DNA of 49,822 nt from CAZVFE01 sp964626405. GTDB taxonomy: Bacteria; Bacteroidota; Bacteroidia; Cytophagales; Spirosomataceae. Below the pieces are notes generated by a model, which made no database searches, was not told the origin of the DNA, and saw nothing but the letters and a program-made list of their open reading frames with translations. Both the position numbers and the translations under genes were made by a program. The stretch is taken from positions 1-49,822 of the forward strand of contig CAZVFE010000003.1 of the NCBI GenBank assembly GCA_964626405.1, written 5' to 3'. Positions 26,488 through 33,872 of the stretch are shown here, in pieces; position 1 is the first letter of the stretch; each line of letters begins with the position of its first letter.

Positions 26488-26647
26488 GAAGAACATAGAC
26501 CCTGAAAAGTTCCAAAAAAATGATTTGGAATTATATTTAGACTGGGAAAATTCTTTTTCCCAAATGAGTGAAAATTCCTTTACGCTTCAAAAAAAATTTT
26601 CAATCAATAAAATTAGAAGAAAATATCAAAAGCCTTTCGAATCTTAA
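26462..26647 (+). CDS. Small conserved Bacteroidota-type protein of unknown function
   Basis: 61 residues starting MDFIEFLNKKNIDPEKFQKN and ending near INKIRRKYQKPF. The pattern (short helix, IDPEKF, acidic middle, FT-QK then IRRKY) resembles a family of uncharacterised 55-65 residue proteins I recall from Bacteroidota. It overlaps the MFS gene by 26 bases in another frame; the frame also opens at a GTG at 26453, but the ATG at 26462 is more likely. Probably cytosolic, last in the queA operon. Confidence 0.7.
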   Translation: MDFIEFLNKKNIDPEKFQKNDLELYLDWENSFSQMSENSFTLQKKFSINKIRRKYQKPFES

Positions 26648-26651
26648 ACAA

Positions 26652-26691
26652 GATTTGTAAATTAGAATTTTCTAAATCTAATTTATAAATC
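26652..26691 (+). promoter_or_regulatory. Long hairpin ending at the start codon of the oxidoreductase gene
   Basis: Arms 26652-26666 and 26677-26691 pair over 15 positions (TAAATTAGA with TCTAATTTA perfectly, then one G-U wobble and five more pairs), loop of ten bases. The distal arm ends directly against the ATG at 26692. There is no T-tract. It could weaken ribosome access, end the upstream operon poorly, or be an operator. Confidence 0.45.
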
Positions 26692-28071
26692 ATGAATCAT
26701 AATCGAAGAAAATTCATTCGAACTTTAAGTTTATCCTCTGCCCTTCTATACGGTTTAGATCCCAATAAATCCTATGGTCATTCTCTAGAGGAAGAATTAA
26801 AAAAAATACGTATATCTGAAAATGATAAAATCAGAATTGGCTTAATAGGTTGTGGAATTATTGGACATTATGATGCCCAAACTGCATTAAAAGTTCCAGG
26901 AGTTGAATTAATTGCAGTTGCCGATTTATACGACGAGCGTCTTACCAGAGCAAAAGAAAAATGGGGAAAAGAAATATTTACCACGAGAGATTATAAAGAA
27001 ATTCTTCAAAGAAAGGACATCGATGCTGTTTTAATATGTACGCCAGACCACTGGCATGATACTATTTCTATTGATGCAATGAATGCAGGGAAGCATGTAT
27101 ATTGTGAAAAACCAATGGTGCAACAAGTGGAAGAGGGATTTGAAGTAGTAAAAGTAGCAAAAAAGACTGGTAAGGTTTTTCAAGTAGGTAGTCAACGTGC
27201 TTCCTCAGTGGTTTCCTGGGAGGCTAAAAAATATTTTGATGAGGGAATAATTGGGGATATTACCTATGCAGAGGCTTACACAGATCGATCAACCGCGAAT
27301 GGTGCTTGGCAATATACCCTTCCAAAAGGAGCATCTGAAAAAAATATTGATTGGGAAACCTTTTTAAAAGATACCCCAAAAATTCCATTTGACCCAATTC
27401 GTTTTTTTAGATGGAGAAATTTTAAGGCTTATGGTACAGGAGTTGCTGGGGATTTATTTGTTCATAATTTTACTGGACTCCATACGATCACCTCAAGTTT
27501 AGGACCAACAAAAATTTATGCTCAGGGAGCATTAAATTATTGGAAGGATGGAAGAGATTCTTATGATATTTTAACAGGTTTTATGACCTACCCAAAAACA
27601 GAGGCTCATAATCAATTTCAATATATGACCCGAGTAAATCTGGCTGATGGTGCCGGAGGAGGAGAAAAAACAGTTTTAGTTGGAACTGAGGGTGTTATTT
27701 CAATTAGGGAAAATGGAATAGAAATCAATTCATTTAAAAGGCCAAAGGTTCCTAGTATCGGTGGTTATGATTCATTAGAATCTTATCCCAAAGCCATGCA
27801 AGAGGAATTACTAAAAGAATATAATGCCAAATATGGTCCGGAAGACACCAAGGGTAAATTTAATGAGAAAATCACTTTCCAAACCGAAAGAGGTTATGAT
27901 TCAAGACTAGACCATTTTATTAAATTCTTTGATTCAATAAGAAATGGGACTCCGGTATTTGAAGATGCAGTCTTCGGGCTACGTGCAGCTGCCCCTTCTG
28001 TTTTATCCAACAAATCCGTGGAGGAAGAAAGGGTAATCAATTGGGATCCTGTGAATTTAAAATTAATTTAA
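26692..28071 (+). CDS. Tat-exported Gfo/Idh/MocA family oxidoreductase
   Basis: 459 residues. The start MNHNRRKFIRTLSLSSALL is a twin-arginine signal (R5-R6). The Rossmann fold begins IRIGLIGCGIIGHYDA, followed by VLICTPDHWHDTISIDAMNAGKHVYCEKPM, the EKP motif of the family, and VAKKTGKVFQVGSQRASS. The family uses tightly bound NAD(P) for redox or hydrolysis of sugars and glycosides; export by Tat fits folding with cofactor in the cytoplasm. The substrate is unknown. Its stop codon overlaps that of the ABC-F gene by nine bases. Confidence 0.9.
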   Translation: MNHNRRKFIRTLSLSSALLYGLDPNKSYGHSLEEELKKIRISENDKIRIGLIGCGIIGHYDAQTALKVPGVELIAVADLYDERLTRAKEKWGKEIFTTRDYKEILQRKDIDAVLICTPDHWHDTISIDAMNAGKHVYCEKPMVQQVEEGFEVVKVAKKTGKVFQVGSQRASSVVSWEAKKYFDEGIIGDITYAEAYTDRSTANGAWQYTLPKGASEKNIDWETFLKDTPKIPFDPIRFFRWRNFKAYGTGVAGDLFVHNFTGLHTITSSLGPTKIYAQGALNYWKDGRDSYDILTGFMTYPKTEAHNQFQYMTRVNLADGAGGGEKTVLVGTEGVISIRENGIEINSFKRPKVPSIGGYDSLESYPKAMQEELLKEYNAKYGPEDTKGKFNEKITFQTERGYDSRLDHFIKFFDSIRNGTPVFEDAVFGLRAAAPSVLSNKSVEEERVINWDPVNLKLI

Positions 28072-29679
28072 TTTTTTACGTTGTTCGCGAACATTTGGAT
28101 CAGCAATGAAGTCATCATATGTCATTAGCTTATCCAAATGTTCTTTTTTACCAATTTCAATTATTCTATTGGCAACAGTTTGGGTAAGTTGGTGGTCATG
28201 ACTATTGAAAAGAATTGTTCCAGGAAATTCAGCCATTCCATTGTTTAATGCTGTGATAGATTCCAAATCTAAGTGATTGGTTGGTTGATCAAACAACAAA
28301 ACATTTGCTCCTGAAAGCATCATTCTAGAAAACATACAACGTTGTTTTTCACCACCAGATAAAACAGTAGATTTCTTTAAAGCTTCATCTCCAGAGAATA
28401 GCATCCTACCTAAAAAGCCTCTAATGAATGATTCATCCTTTTCAGCTGAATATTGCCTTAGCCAATTAACCAAATCCATTGAAGAATCTTTGAAAAAGTC
28501 AGCATTGTCATTTGGTAAATAAGACTGAGAGGTAGTAACACCCCAATTATAAGAACCAGCGGTGGCTTTTATTTTGCCAGAAAGTATATCAAACAGTGCA
28601 GTGATAGACAAAGAATTGTCAGAAAGCACGGCAATTTTATCTCCTTTATTTACGGTAAATGACAAGTTTGAAAATAATTCTTCGCCATCTTCAGAAACAG
28701 CGGAAAGATTTTCTACTTTTAATAATTGGTCTCCTGCTTCTCTATCAGGTTTAAAATTAATGAAGGGATATTTTCTAGAAGAAGGTTTTATATCTTCTAC
28801 TTGAAGTTTATCTAACATTTTCTGGCGAGCAGTAGCTTGTTTAGACTTAGCAACATTGGCAGAAAATCTACGAATAAATTCCTCTAATTCTTTTCGTTTT
28901 TCTTCTGTTTTCTTGTTTTGATCAGAACGTTGACGAGCTGCAAGTTGAGAAGATTCATACCAGAAAGTATAATTTCCTCCATATAATTGAATTTTTCCGA
29001 AATCTAAATCGGCAATATGGGTACAAACATTATCCAAGAAATGTCTGTCGTGAGAAACTACAATAACGGTATTTTTAAAATTTTGAAGAAAGCCTTCTAG
29101 CCACATAATTGAATCTATATCCAAATTATTTGTAGGTTCATCCAACAATAAAATATCAGGATTACCAAAAAGGGCTTGGGCTAAAAGAACTTTAACTTTA
29201 TCAGAGCCATTTAAATCTTTTAATAAGGAATAATGAAATGATTCATGAATTCCTAAGCCAGAAAGCATTGATGCAGCCTCAGACTCAGCCTCCCATCCAT
29301 TCATTTCTGCAAATTCTGCTTCTAATTCTGCAGCTTTATTACCATCTTCTTCAGAGAAATCCTCTTTTAAGTAGATGGCATCTTTTTCTTGCATTAAATC
29401 GTATAAACGCTTGTTACCCATTATCACAGTCTGTAAAACAGGTGTTTCTTCGTATTCAAAATGATTTTGCTTTAAAATAGACATTCTTTCTCCTGGATTC
29501 ATAGAAATAGAACCCGTTTGCGAATCTAATTCGCCAGAAAGAATTTTTAAAAAAGTAGATTTTCCAGCACCATTAGCACCGATTAGTCCGTAAATATTTC
29601 CTTCAACGAATTTAATATTTACTTCTTCGAATAAAACCCTTTTACCAAATCTAAGAGATACGTTTGAAACTTGAAGCAT
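28063..29679 (-). CDS. ABC-F family ATPase with degenerate second nucleotide site
   Basis: 538-residue soluble protein with two ABC domains and no membrane part, YbiT-like in length; ABC-F proteins act at the ribosomal E site. Domain 1 is intact: GANGAGKST, LLLDEPTNNLD. A charged linker follows (about 240-310). Domain 2 is altered: the P-loop reads LSDNSLSITALF instead of GxxGxGKST, and Walker B reads LLFDQPTNHLD with Gln for the catalytic Glu, while the signature LSGGEKQR is kept. The second site probably binds nucleotide weakly or does not hydrolyse it. Confidence 0.9.
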   Translation of the reverse strand: MLQVSNVSLRFGKRVLFEEVNIKFVEGNIYGLIGANGAGKSTFLKILSGELDSQTGSISMNPGERMSILKQNHFEYEETPVLQTVIMGNKRLYDLMQEKDAIYLKEDFSEEDGNKAAELEAEFAEMNGWEAESEAASMLSGLGIHESFHYSLLKDLNGSDKVKVLLAQALFGNPDILLLDEPTNNLDIDSIMWLEGFLQNFKNTVIVVSHDRHFLDNVCTHIADLDFGKIQLYGGNYTFWYESSQLAARQRSDQNKKTEEKRKELEEFIRRFSANVAKSKQATARQKMLDKLQVEDIKPSSRKYPFINFKPDREAGDQLLKVENLSAVSEDGEELFSNLSFTVNKGDKIAVLSDNSLSITALFDILSGKIKATAGSYNWGVTTSQSYLPNDNADFFKDSSMDLVNWLRQYSAEKDESFIRGFLGRMLFSGDEALKKSTVLSGGEKQRCMFSRMMLSGANVLLFDQPTNHLDLESITALNNGMAEFPGTILFNSHDHQLTQTVANRIIEIGKKEHLDKLMTYDDFIADPNVREQRKKLN

Positions 29680-29699
29680 AGTTTTTTAAATTAAGGTGC

Positions 29700-29707
29700 A
29701 AAATTAA
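29700..29707 (-). promoter_or_regulatory. ABC-F gene promoter -7 box
   Basis: Minus strand TAATTTTG, exact TAnnTTTG match, 20 bases before the ATG. No -33 TTTG is seen. Confidence 0.5.
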
Positions 29708-29754
29708 ACTTTTTAATTTAGAATTAATAATTAGAAATTAAGAATTCATGAAGT

Positions 29755-29785
29755 TTAAATAATTAATTCAATTTTAGTAAATTTG
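29755..29785 (+). promoter_or_regulatory. Promoter of DUF3822-coaD, almost touching the start codon
   Basis: TTTA (29755-29758), 19 bases, TAAATTTG (29778-29785). The -7 box ends seven bases before the ATG at 29793, so the mRNA leader should be only a few bases long. Confidence 0.6.
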
Positions 29786-29792
29786 ATTTAAT

Positions 29793-30491
29793 ATGAATAA
29801 AGACCAGAAAAATAAAATTAAAATAAGTCTTTCAAGGGATTCTATTTATCTTGGAATAAATAATTTCTCGGAGGAAGGAGTACTTGTAAATTGGTCTGAT
29901 GCATTAAACCTTTATCATATTTTTGAAAAGGAATTTGGAATAAAGAAAAATACCATAAAAAAAATCGAGGTATTAATTCATGATTCTTGTTTTATTTTAA
30001 TTCCAGATGAATTCCAGGATGAATTATATCATATTTCTATGATGGAGATTGCCTTAGGGGAAGAATTAATGAAGAACAAGGAAATTCATACAAATTATTG
30101 TAAGAATATTGAAGCGACCTTAAATTTTGGAATATTAAGTAATTGGAAAGATTTAATTTCTTTAGAGTTTCCATTGGCAGAAATTAAATACAAACATCCT
30201 TTGGCAGAATATCTTAAGAAATTGGGAAAAGAAGATTGTTTTCAAATAAAATTCCATCCAAATTTCATGTATATTTTGTTGCAATTAGGAGGAAAACTCG
30301 AAATAGCGAATTATTTTGAATTTAGCTCTAGCTTGGAATTAGCTTATTATTTACATGCTATTCGTGAAGAATATGGTATTGAGACAAATTCAGCTATATT
30401 TGAATACGAAGGAATTGAAAATTTAAGTTCTGAAATTCAAAAGGAATTAAAAGAACTAAATATTTATCTAAACTCACCTATTCATGAATAA
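29793..30491 (+). CDS. DUF3822 family protein
   Basis: 232 residues, no signal or membrane segment. The stretch KKIEVLIHDSCFILIPDEFQDE resembles the DUF3822 N-terminal motif, and the later half (YILLQLGGKLEIANYFEF-like strands) fits its predicted actin-like/ASKHA-type architecture weakly. In Bacteroidota this family usually sits next to coaD, often with rsmD between; here it overlaps coaD by eight bases and rsmD is absent. Function unknown. Confidence 0.7.
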   Translation: MNKDQKNKIKISLSRDSIYLGINNFSEEGVLVNWSDALNLYHIFEKEFGIKKNTIKKIEVLIHDSCFILIPDEFQDELYHISMMEIALGEELMKNKEIHTNYCKNIEATLNFGILSNWKDLISLEFPLAEIKYKHPLAEYLKKLGKEDCFQIKFHPNFMYILLQLGGKLEIANYFEFSSSLELAYYLHAIREEYGIETNSAIFEYEGIENLSSEIQKELKELNIYLNSPIHE

Positions 30492-30948
30492 AAAAATTGC
30501 CTTTTTCCCAGGTTCATTTGATCCTTTTACAAAGGGACATGAGGATATTGTCTTGAGGGCTTTAAACCTATTTGATGAGATCATTATTGGAATTGGGCAC
30601 AATTCTAATAAATCAAGATATTTCACCGTTGAAAAAATGAAAAAAGGAATTGAAAAGGCCTTTGCTGGAAAACCTGTGAGTGTGGTGGTTTATAAAGATC
30701 TTACTGCGAATATTGCAATTAAACTTGGTGCAAATTTTATATTAAGGGGTTTAAGAAATACAACTGATTTTGAATATGAAAACTCTATTTCACAAGTAAA
30801 TAGAAATTTAAGTGGTCATTTAGAAACTATTTTTTTAATCACTTCCCCTTCCCTAGCTCCCATTTCATCTACAATTGTAAGAGAGATTCATAAATTTGGA
30901 TCCTCTATAGAAGAATATATTCCTTATAAATTGGAGGATTTGGATTGA
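30484..30948 (+). CDS. coaD: Phosphopantetheine adenylyltransferase
   Basis: Penultimate step of coenzyme A synthesis. The nucleotidyltransferase signature is FFPGSFDPFTKGHEDI with the GxHxxI-type motif; LRGLRNTTDFEYENSISQVN and SSTIVREIHKFG complete the active site. At 154 residues it is the normal length. It overlaps the DUF3822 gene upstream and runs 25 bases into the convergent NUDIX gene. Confidence 0.97.
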   Translation: MNKKIAFFPGSFDPFTKGHEDIVLRALNLFDEIIIGIGHNSNKSRYFTVEKMKKGIEKAFAGKPVSVVVYKDLTANIAIKLGANFILRGLRNTTDFEYENSISQVNRNLSGHLETIFLITSPSLAPISSTIVREIHKFGSSIEEYIPYKLEDLD

Positions 30949-31619
30949 TTTACATAAGCCATTTGGATCACATAGCGAATGGAAGAAAAGGTATTTTTCA
31001 TTACTTCCTGAAAATCCTCAGGATTTTTCCATTCCACTTTTTCGATACCTTCTTCTTTTTGAGGAATTAAATTTTCATTATTCCCCTTCATATAATACCA
31101 TTTTGTACGTTTCAAAACCCTTTTCCCTTTCATGGAATAAGTATGATAAGTTGTACAAATCTTAGAGAGAATTTCAACATCTACATTACATTCCTCTTTT
31201 ATTTCTCTAACAGCACAAATTCTTGAAGTCTCTCCTTTCTCCATCTTACCCTTAGGAATATCCCATTTATTCAAACGAAATATAAATAAAGATTGACCTA
31301 AATCATTTTGCACAATTCCTCCCGCAGCCTTTACTAATTCATAAAAATTGAATATTTCTTTTTTTACCAAATTAATATCATCGACTAGAATATAGAGAGA
31401 GGTAAAGTTCTTTGTAAGTTCACCATGTAGGGAATTAAATAGTTTTTCTACAAGATCTTTATTGAAATTAATTATTAGGGTATTACCTTTAAAATCAGTG
31501 GCTTTAATAGGACCTAACCGAGCATCAATAATGGATTGGAAATCTTCCTCTTGAATAACATTGTTTTTATCCTTTATCCCAAAGATACGGATGGGTTTAT
31601 CGTCTATAAAAATAATCAT
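30924..31619 (-). CDS. NUDIX hydrolase
   Basis: 231 residues with an N-terminal region (about 1-105) of unknown role and a C-terminal NUDIX domain. The box reads G124-KMEKG-E130, then R138-E139 and E142-E143, with Asn145 where the consensus has Gly (REIKEECNV). The catalytic residues are kept, so hydrolysis of a nucleoside diphosphate-linked substrate is likely, but the substrate is unknown. It is divergent from pyrE, an arrangement I recall as frequent in Bacteroidota. Confidence 0.88.
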   Translation of the reverse strand: MIIFIDDKPIRIFGIKDKNNVIQEEDFQSIIDARLGPIKATDFKGNTLIINFNKDLVEKLFNSLHGELTKNFTSLYILVDDINLVKKEIFNFYELVKAAGGIVQNDLGQSLFIFRLNKWDIPKGKMEKGETSRICAVREIKEECNVDVEILSKICTTYHTYSMKGKRVLKRTKWYYMKGNNENLIPQKEEGIEKVEWKNPEDFQEVMKNTFSSIRYVIQMAYVNQSKSSNL

Positions 31620-31665
31620 ATATTGAAATTTACCCGAAATTATAAAATTCCTTCAAGATTATTAA

Positions 31666-31683
31666 CAAAATTACTTATTTTTG
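31666..31683. promoter_or_regulatory. Abutting divergent promoters of NUDIX and pyrE
   Basis: Minus-strand TAATTTTG (31673-31666) for the NUDIX gene and plus-strand TATTTTTG (31676-31683) for pyrE are separated by two bases. Both are exact TAnnTTTG boxes. The pyrE box covers an in-frame TTG at 31681, which argues against that TTG as the pyrE start. Confidence 0.6.
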
Positions 31684-31701
31684 TTTAATCAAACAGGAAA
31701 A

Positions 31702-32343
31702 ATGGAAAGTAATACATTATCTCAAGAAGTAGCCCAAAATTTATTAAAAGTTGAAGCAATAAAATTAAGACCGGATAATCCTTTTAAATGGTCTTCTGGA
31801 TGGAACTCTCCTATTTATTGCGATAATCGTATATCCTTATCTTATCCTTCAATCAGATCTTATATTAAATCTGGCCTATCAGCATTAATAAAAGGATATT
31901 ATTCGGATTGCGAGGTAGTAGCAGGAGTGGCAACAGCAGGCATCGCCCAAGGAGCCTTAGTAGCAGATTTTCTGGAACTTCCCTTTTGTTATGTTCGTCC
32001 AGAACCAAAAAAACATGGAATGGGAAATCAAATTGAAGGAAGAATTGAAAAAGGTCAAAAAGTAGTTTTAGTGGAAGATTTAATTTCTACTGGAGGATCT
32101 TCTTTAAAAGCTGCAGATGCTTTAATTGAAGCTGGTGCAGAGGTATTGGGAATTGTTGCTATATTCAGTTATGGATTTCAGGTTGCAGATGATAATTTCG
32201 CTGAAAAAAACCTAAGTTTTTATACTTTAAGCGATTATAATACTTTAATAGAAGAGGCTGTAAAATTAAATTATGTTACTGAACCTCAATTAGTGACCTT
32301 GCAAGATTGGAGAACAAATCCGTCTGAATGGAAATTAAATTAA
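31702..32343 (+). CDS. pyrE: Orotate phosphoribosyltransferase
   Basis: Adds PRPP-derived ribose phosphate to orotate in UMP synthesis. The 213-residue protein has FKWSSGWNSPIYCDNR near the start, AGVATAGIAQGALVADFLE, VRPEPKKHGMGNQIEG and the PRPP loop VVLVEDLISTGGSSLKAA. The frame stays open upstream to a TTG at 31681, but this overlaps the promoter box, so I start at the ATG at 31702. Its end overlaps dprA's end by nine bases. Confidence 0.96.
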   Translation: MESNTLSQEVAQNLLKVEAIKLRPDNPFKWSSGWNSPIYCDNRISLSYPSIRSYIKSGLSALIKGYYSDCEVVAGVATAGIAQGALVADFLELPFCYVRPEPKKHGMGNQIEGRIEKGQKVVLVEDLISTGGSSLKAADALIEAGAEVLGIVAIFSYGFQVADDNFAEKNLSFYTLSDYNTLIEEAVKLNYVTEPQLVTLQDWRTNPSEWKLN

Positions 32344-33450
32344 TCGACATTTATTACCAGGTAATAATTTAAGATATCCCAAAATTTCTAATTGAATAAT
32401 CAAGGCGAAAATTTGGGATATTTTTATTCCTAAATTAGTAGAAATATTTTCAAGTGCGTCTTCTTTTTTCTCCATAAGATATCGCATAATTTCAATTTGA
32501 TTGGAATCTAAACCGTTAAAATTAATTTCTAAGGTCTTTTTTTTGTGGGGCTCCAAACCAAGATCCCAGTTCATCCATTCAAACATTTTGATTGGGTTTA
32601 AATAAAGTGCAGCTTTATTTTCAAAAATCAATTTATTACATCCCTCAGAATAGGTTTTATTTAAATCTCCTGGAACAGCAAATACCTCACGATTATAAGA
32701 ATTAGCTATATCTGCAGTAATTAATGCTCCCCCTTTACTTGCTGCTTCAATAACTACTACCAAATCAGACATTCCAGCTATTATTCTATTTCTCATCGGG
32801 AAAAATCGAGGATCTGGTTTTGTACCCCATGGATGTTCAGAGAGAATCCCTCCTAATTCAATTATTTTATCCAGATATTTTTTATGCGAATAAGGATATA
32901 CATGATCCAATCCTCCTGCCATTATTGCGAAATTGGGCAAGTTCATTTCATTACAAATTTTATGCATAGTAATATCAATACCATAGGCAAATCCTGAAAT
33001 AAAATTGATATTTTGATTTTGTGAATAAACAAGTAATTCATTTGTTATCCTTTCACCATAATCTGTGGATTTCCTAGTACCAACAATCGCGATAGAACGA
33101 GGTGAAAAATTCAAATTCTCTCCCTTTGCATAAATTATAATTGGTGAATCTATACAGGACTTTAATCTTTCAGGATAATTTTCATCCAAAAAGAAAAATA
33201 TTTTCAAGTCATTTTTCATTGAATCTTGAAAAATTTTTTCTGCTGACTTAAGATAGGATTTTTGAGAAATGGTTTTGGCTAAGACAGGACCAATATCTGG
33301 AACTTTTAATAATTGTTGATATTTTTTTGAAAATAATTCATTAATCGTACCGAAATGAGCGATTAATTTTCTCGCCGTCTGATTTCCAACTCCCGGAATT
33401 TGTGATAATGCAATTTGATAAATTCGTTCTTCCTCCTTTTCCACTGGCAT
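32335..33450 (-). CDS. dprA: DNA-processing protein DprA
   Basis: Loads RecA on incoming single-stranded DNA during natural transformation. An N-terminal helix-hairpin-helix part (SQIPGVGNQTARKLIAHFG) precedes the Rossmann core (SIAIVGTRKSTDYGE, FISGFAYGIDITMHK, AGGLDHVYPYSHKK, FPMRNRIIAGMSDLVVVIEA, KGGALITADIANSYNREVFA) and a C-terminal winged helix (about 305-371). At 371 residues it is complete. It follows the MerR gene by 24 bases. Confidence 0.95.
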   Translation of the reverse strand: MPVEKEEERIYQIALSQIPGVGNQTARKLIAHFGTINELFSKKYQQLLKVPDIGPVLAKTISQKSYLKSAEKIFQDSMKNDLKIFFFLDENYPERLKSCIDSPIIIYAKGENLNFSPRSIAIVGTRKSTDYGERITNELLVYSQNQNINFISGFAYGIDITMHKICNEMNLPNFAIMAGGLDHVYPYSHKKYLDKIIELGGILSEHPWGTKPDPRFFPMRNRIIAGMSDLVVVIEAASKGGALITADIANSYNREVFAVPGDLNKTYSEGCNKLIFENKAALYLNPIKMFEWMNWDLGLEPHKKKTLEINFNGLDSNQIEIMRYLMEKKEDALENISTNLGIKISQIFALIIQLEILGYLKLLPGNKCRLI

Positions 33451-33474
33451 AGGTATTTATGCCAATTTAAGAAT

Positions 33475-33801
33475 TTATTTAGAGATTTCTTCTTTTAAAT
33501 TCTCTAAAAAAGTACGAATATCAGTTAACTGAAGAATTAAATCCTTTTTGTTATTGGTTTTATTTGGATTTTCTTTCAAGGCTTTCTTAGCCCCTTCAAT
33601 ACTCATTTTCTGAATTTTAAGTAAATAATGAATCTCTTTGATTATTTCAATATTTTGTGGCGTATATTTACGAATTCCAGTAGAGCTTCTTTTTGGGCTT
33701 AATTGTTCAAATTGGGACTCCCAATAGCGGATATTGGATTCCTTTACCTTGAATTCCTGAGCAACTTCTTTAATTGAGTAGTAATTTTTAGTGTATTCCA
33801 T
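33475..33801 (-). CDS. MerR family transcriptional regulator
   Basis: 108 residues. The N-terminal winged HTH has YYSIKEVAQEFKVKESNIRY and WESQFEQLSPKRSSTGIRKY, the usual MerR pattern (with W and Y positions kept), followed by a dimer helix. There is no effector domain with cysteines, so it belongs to the short group with no obvious ligand. Targets are unknown; it is divergent from alaS and precedes dprA. Confidence 0.9.
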   Translation of the reverse strand: MEYTKNYYSIKEVAQEFKVKESNIRYWESQFEQLSPKRSSTGIRKYTPQNIEIIKEIHYLLKIQKMSIEGAKKALKENPNKTNNKKDLILQLTDIRTFLENLKEEISK

Positions 33802-33822
33802 CCCTACAATAGATTATTTTCG

Positions 33823-33830
33823 TAATTTTG
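33823..33830 (+). promoter_or_regulatory. alaS operon promoter -7 box
   Basis: TAATTTTG, exact TAnnTTTG match, 42 bases before the alaS ATG. The -33 region shows no TTTG. Confidence 0.5.
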
Positions 33831-33872
33831 GAGATTAAAATTAAAGTTGAAAAAAATATTTAACAAAATAAA

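Noticed and set aside
31681..31701. TTG start of pyrE, seven codons upstream
   Set aside because: The TTG is inside the TAnnTTTG promoter box; transcription starts after it.
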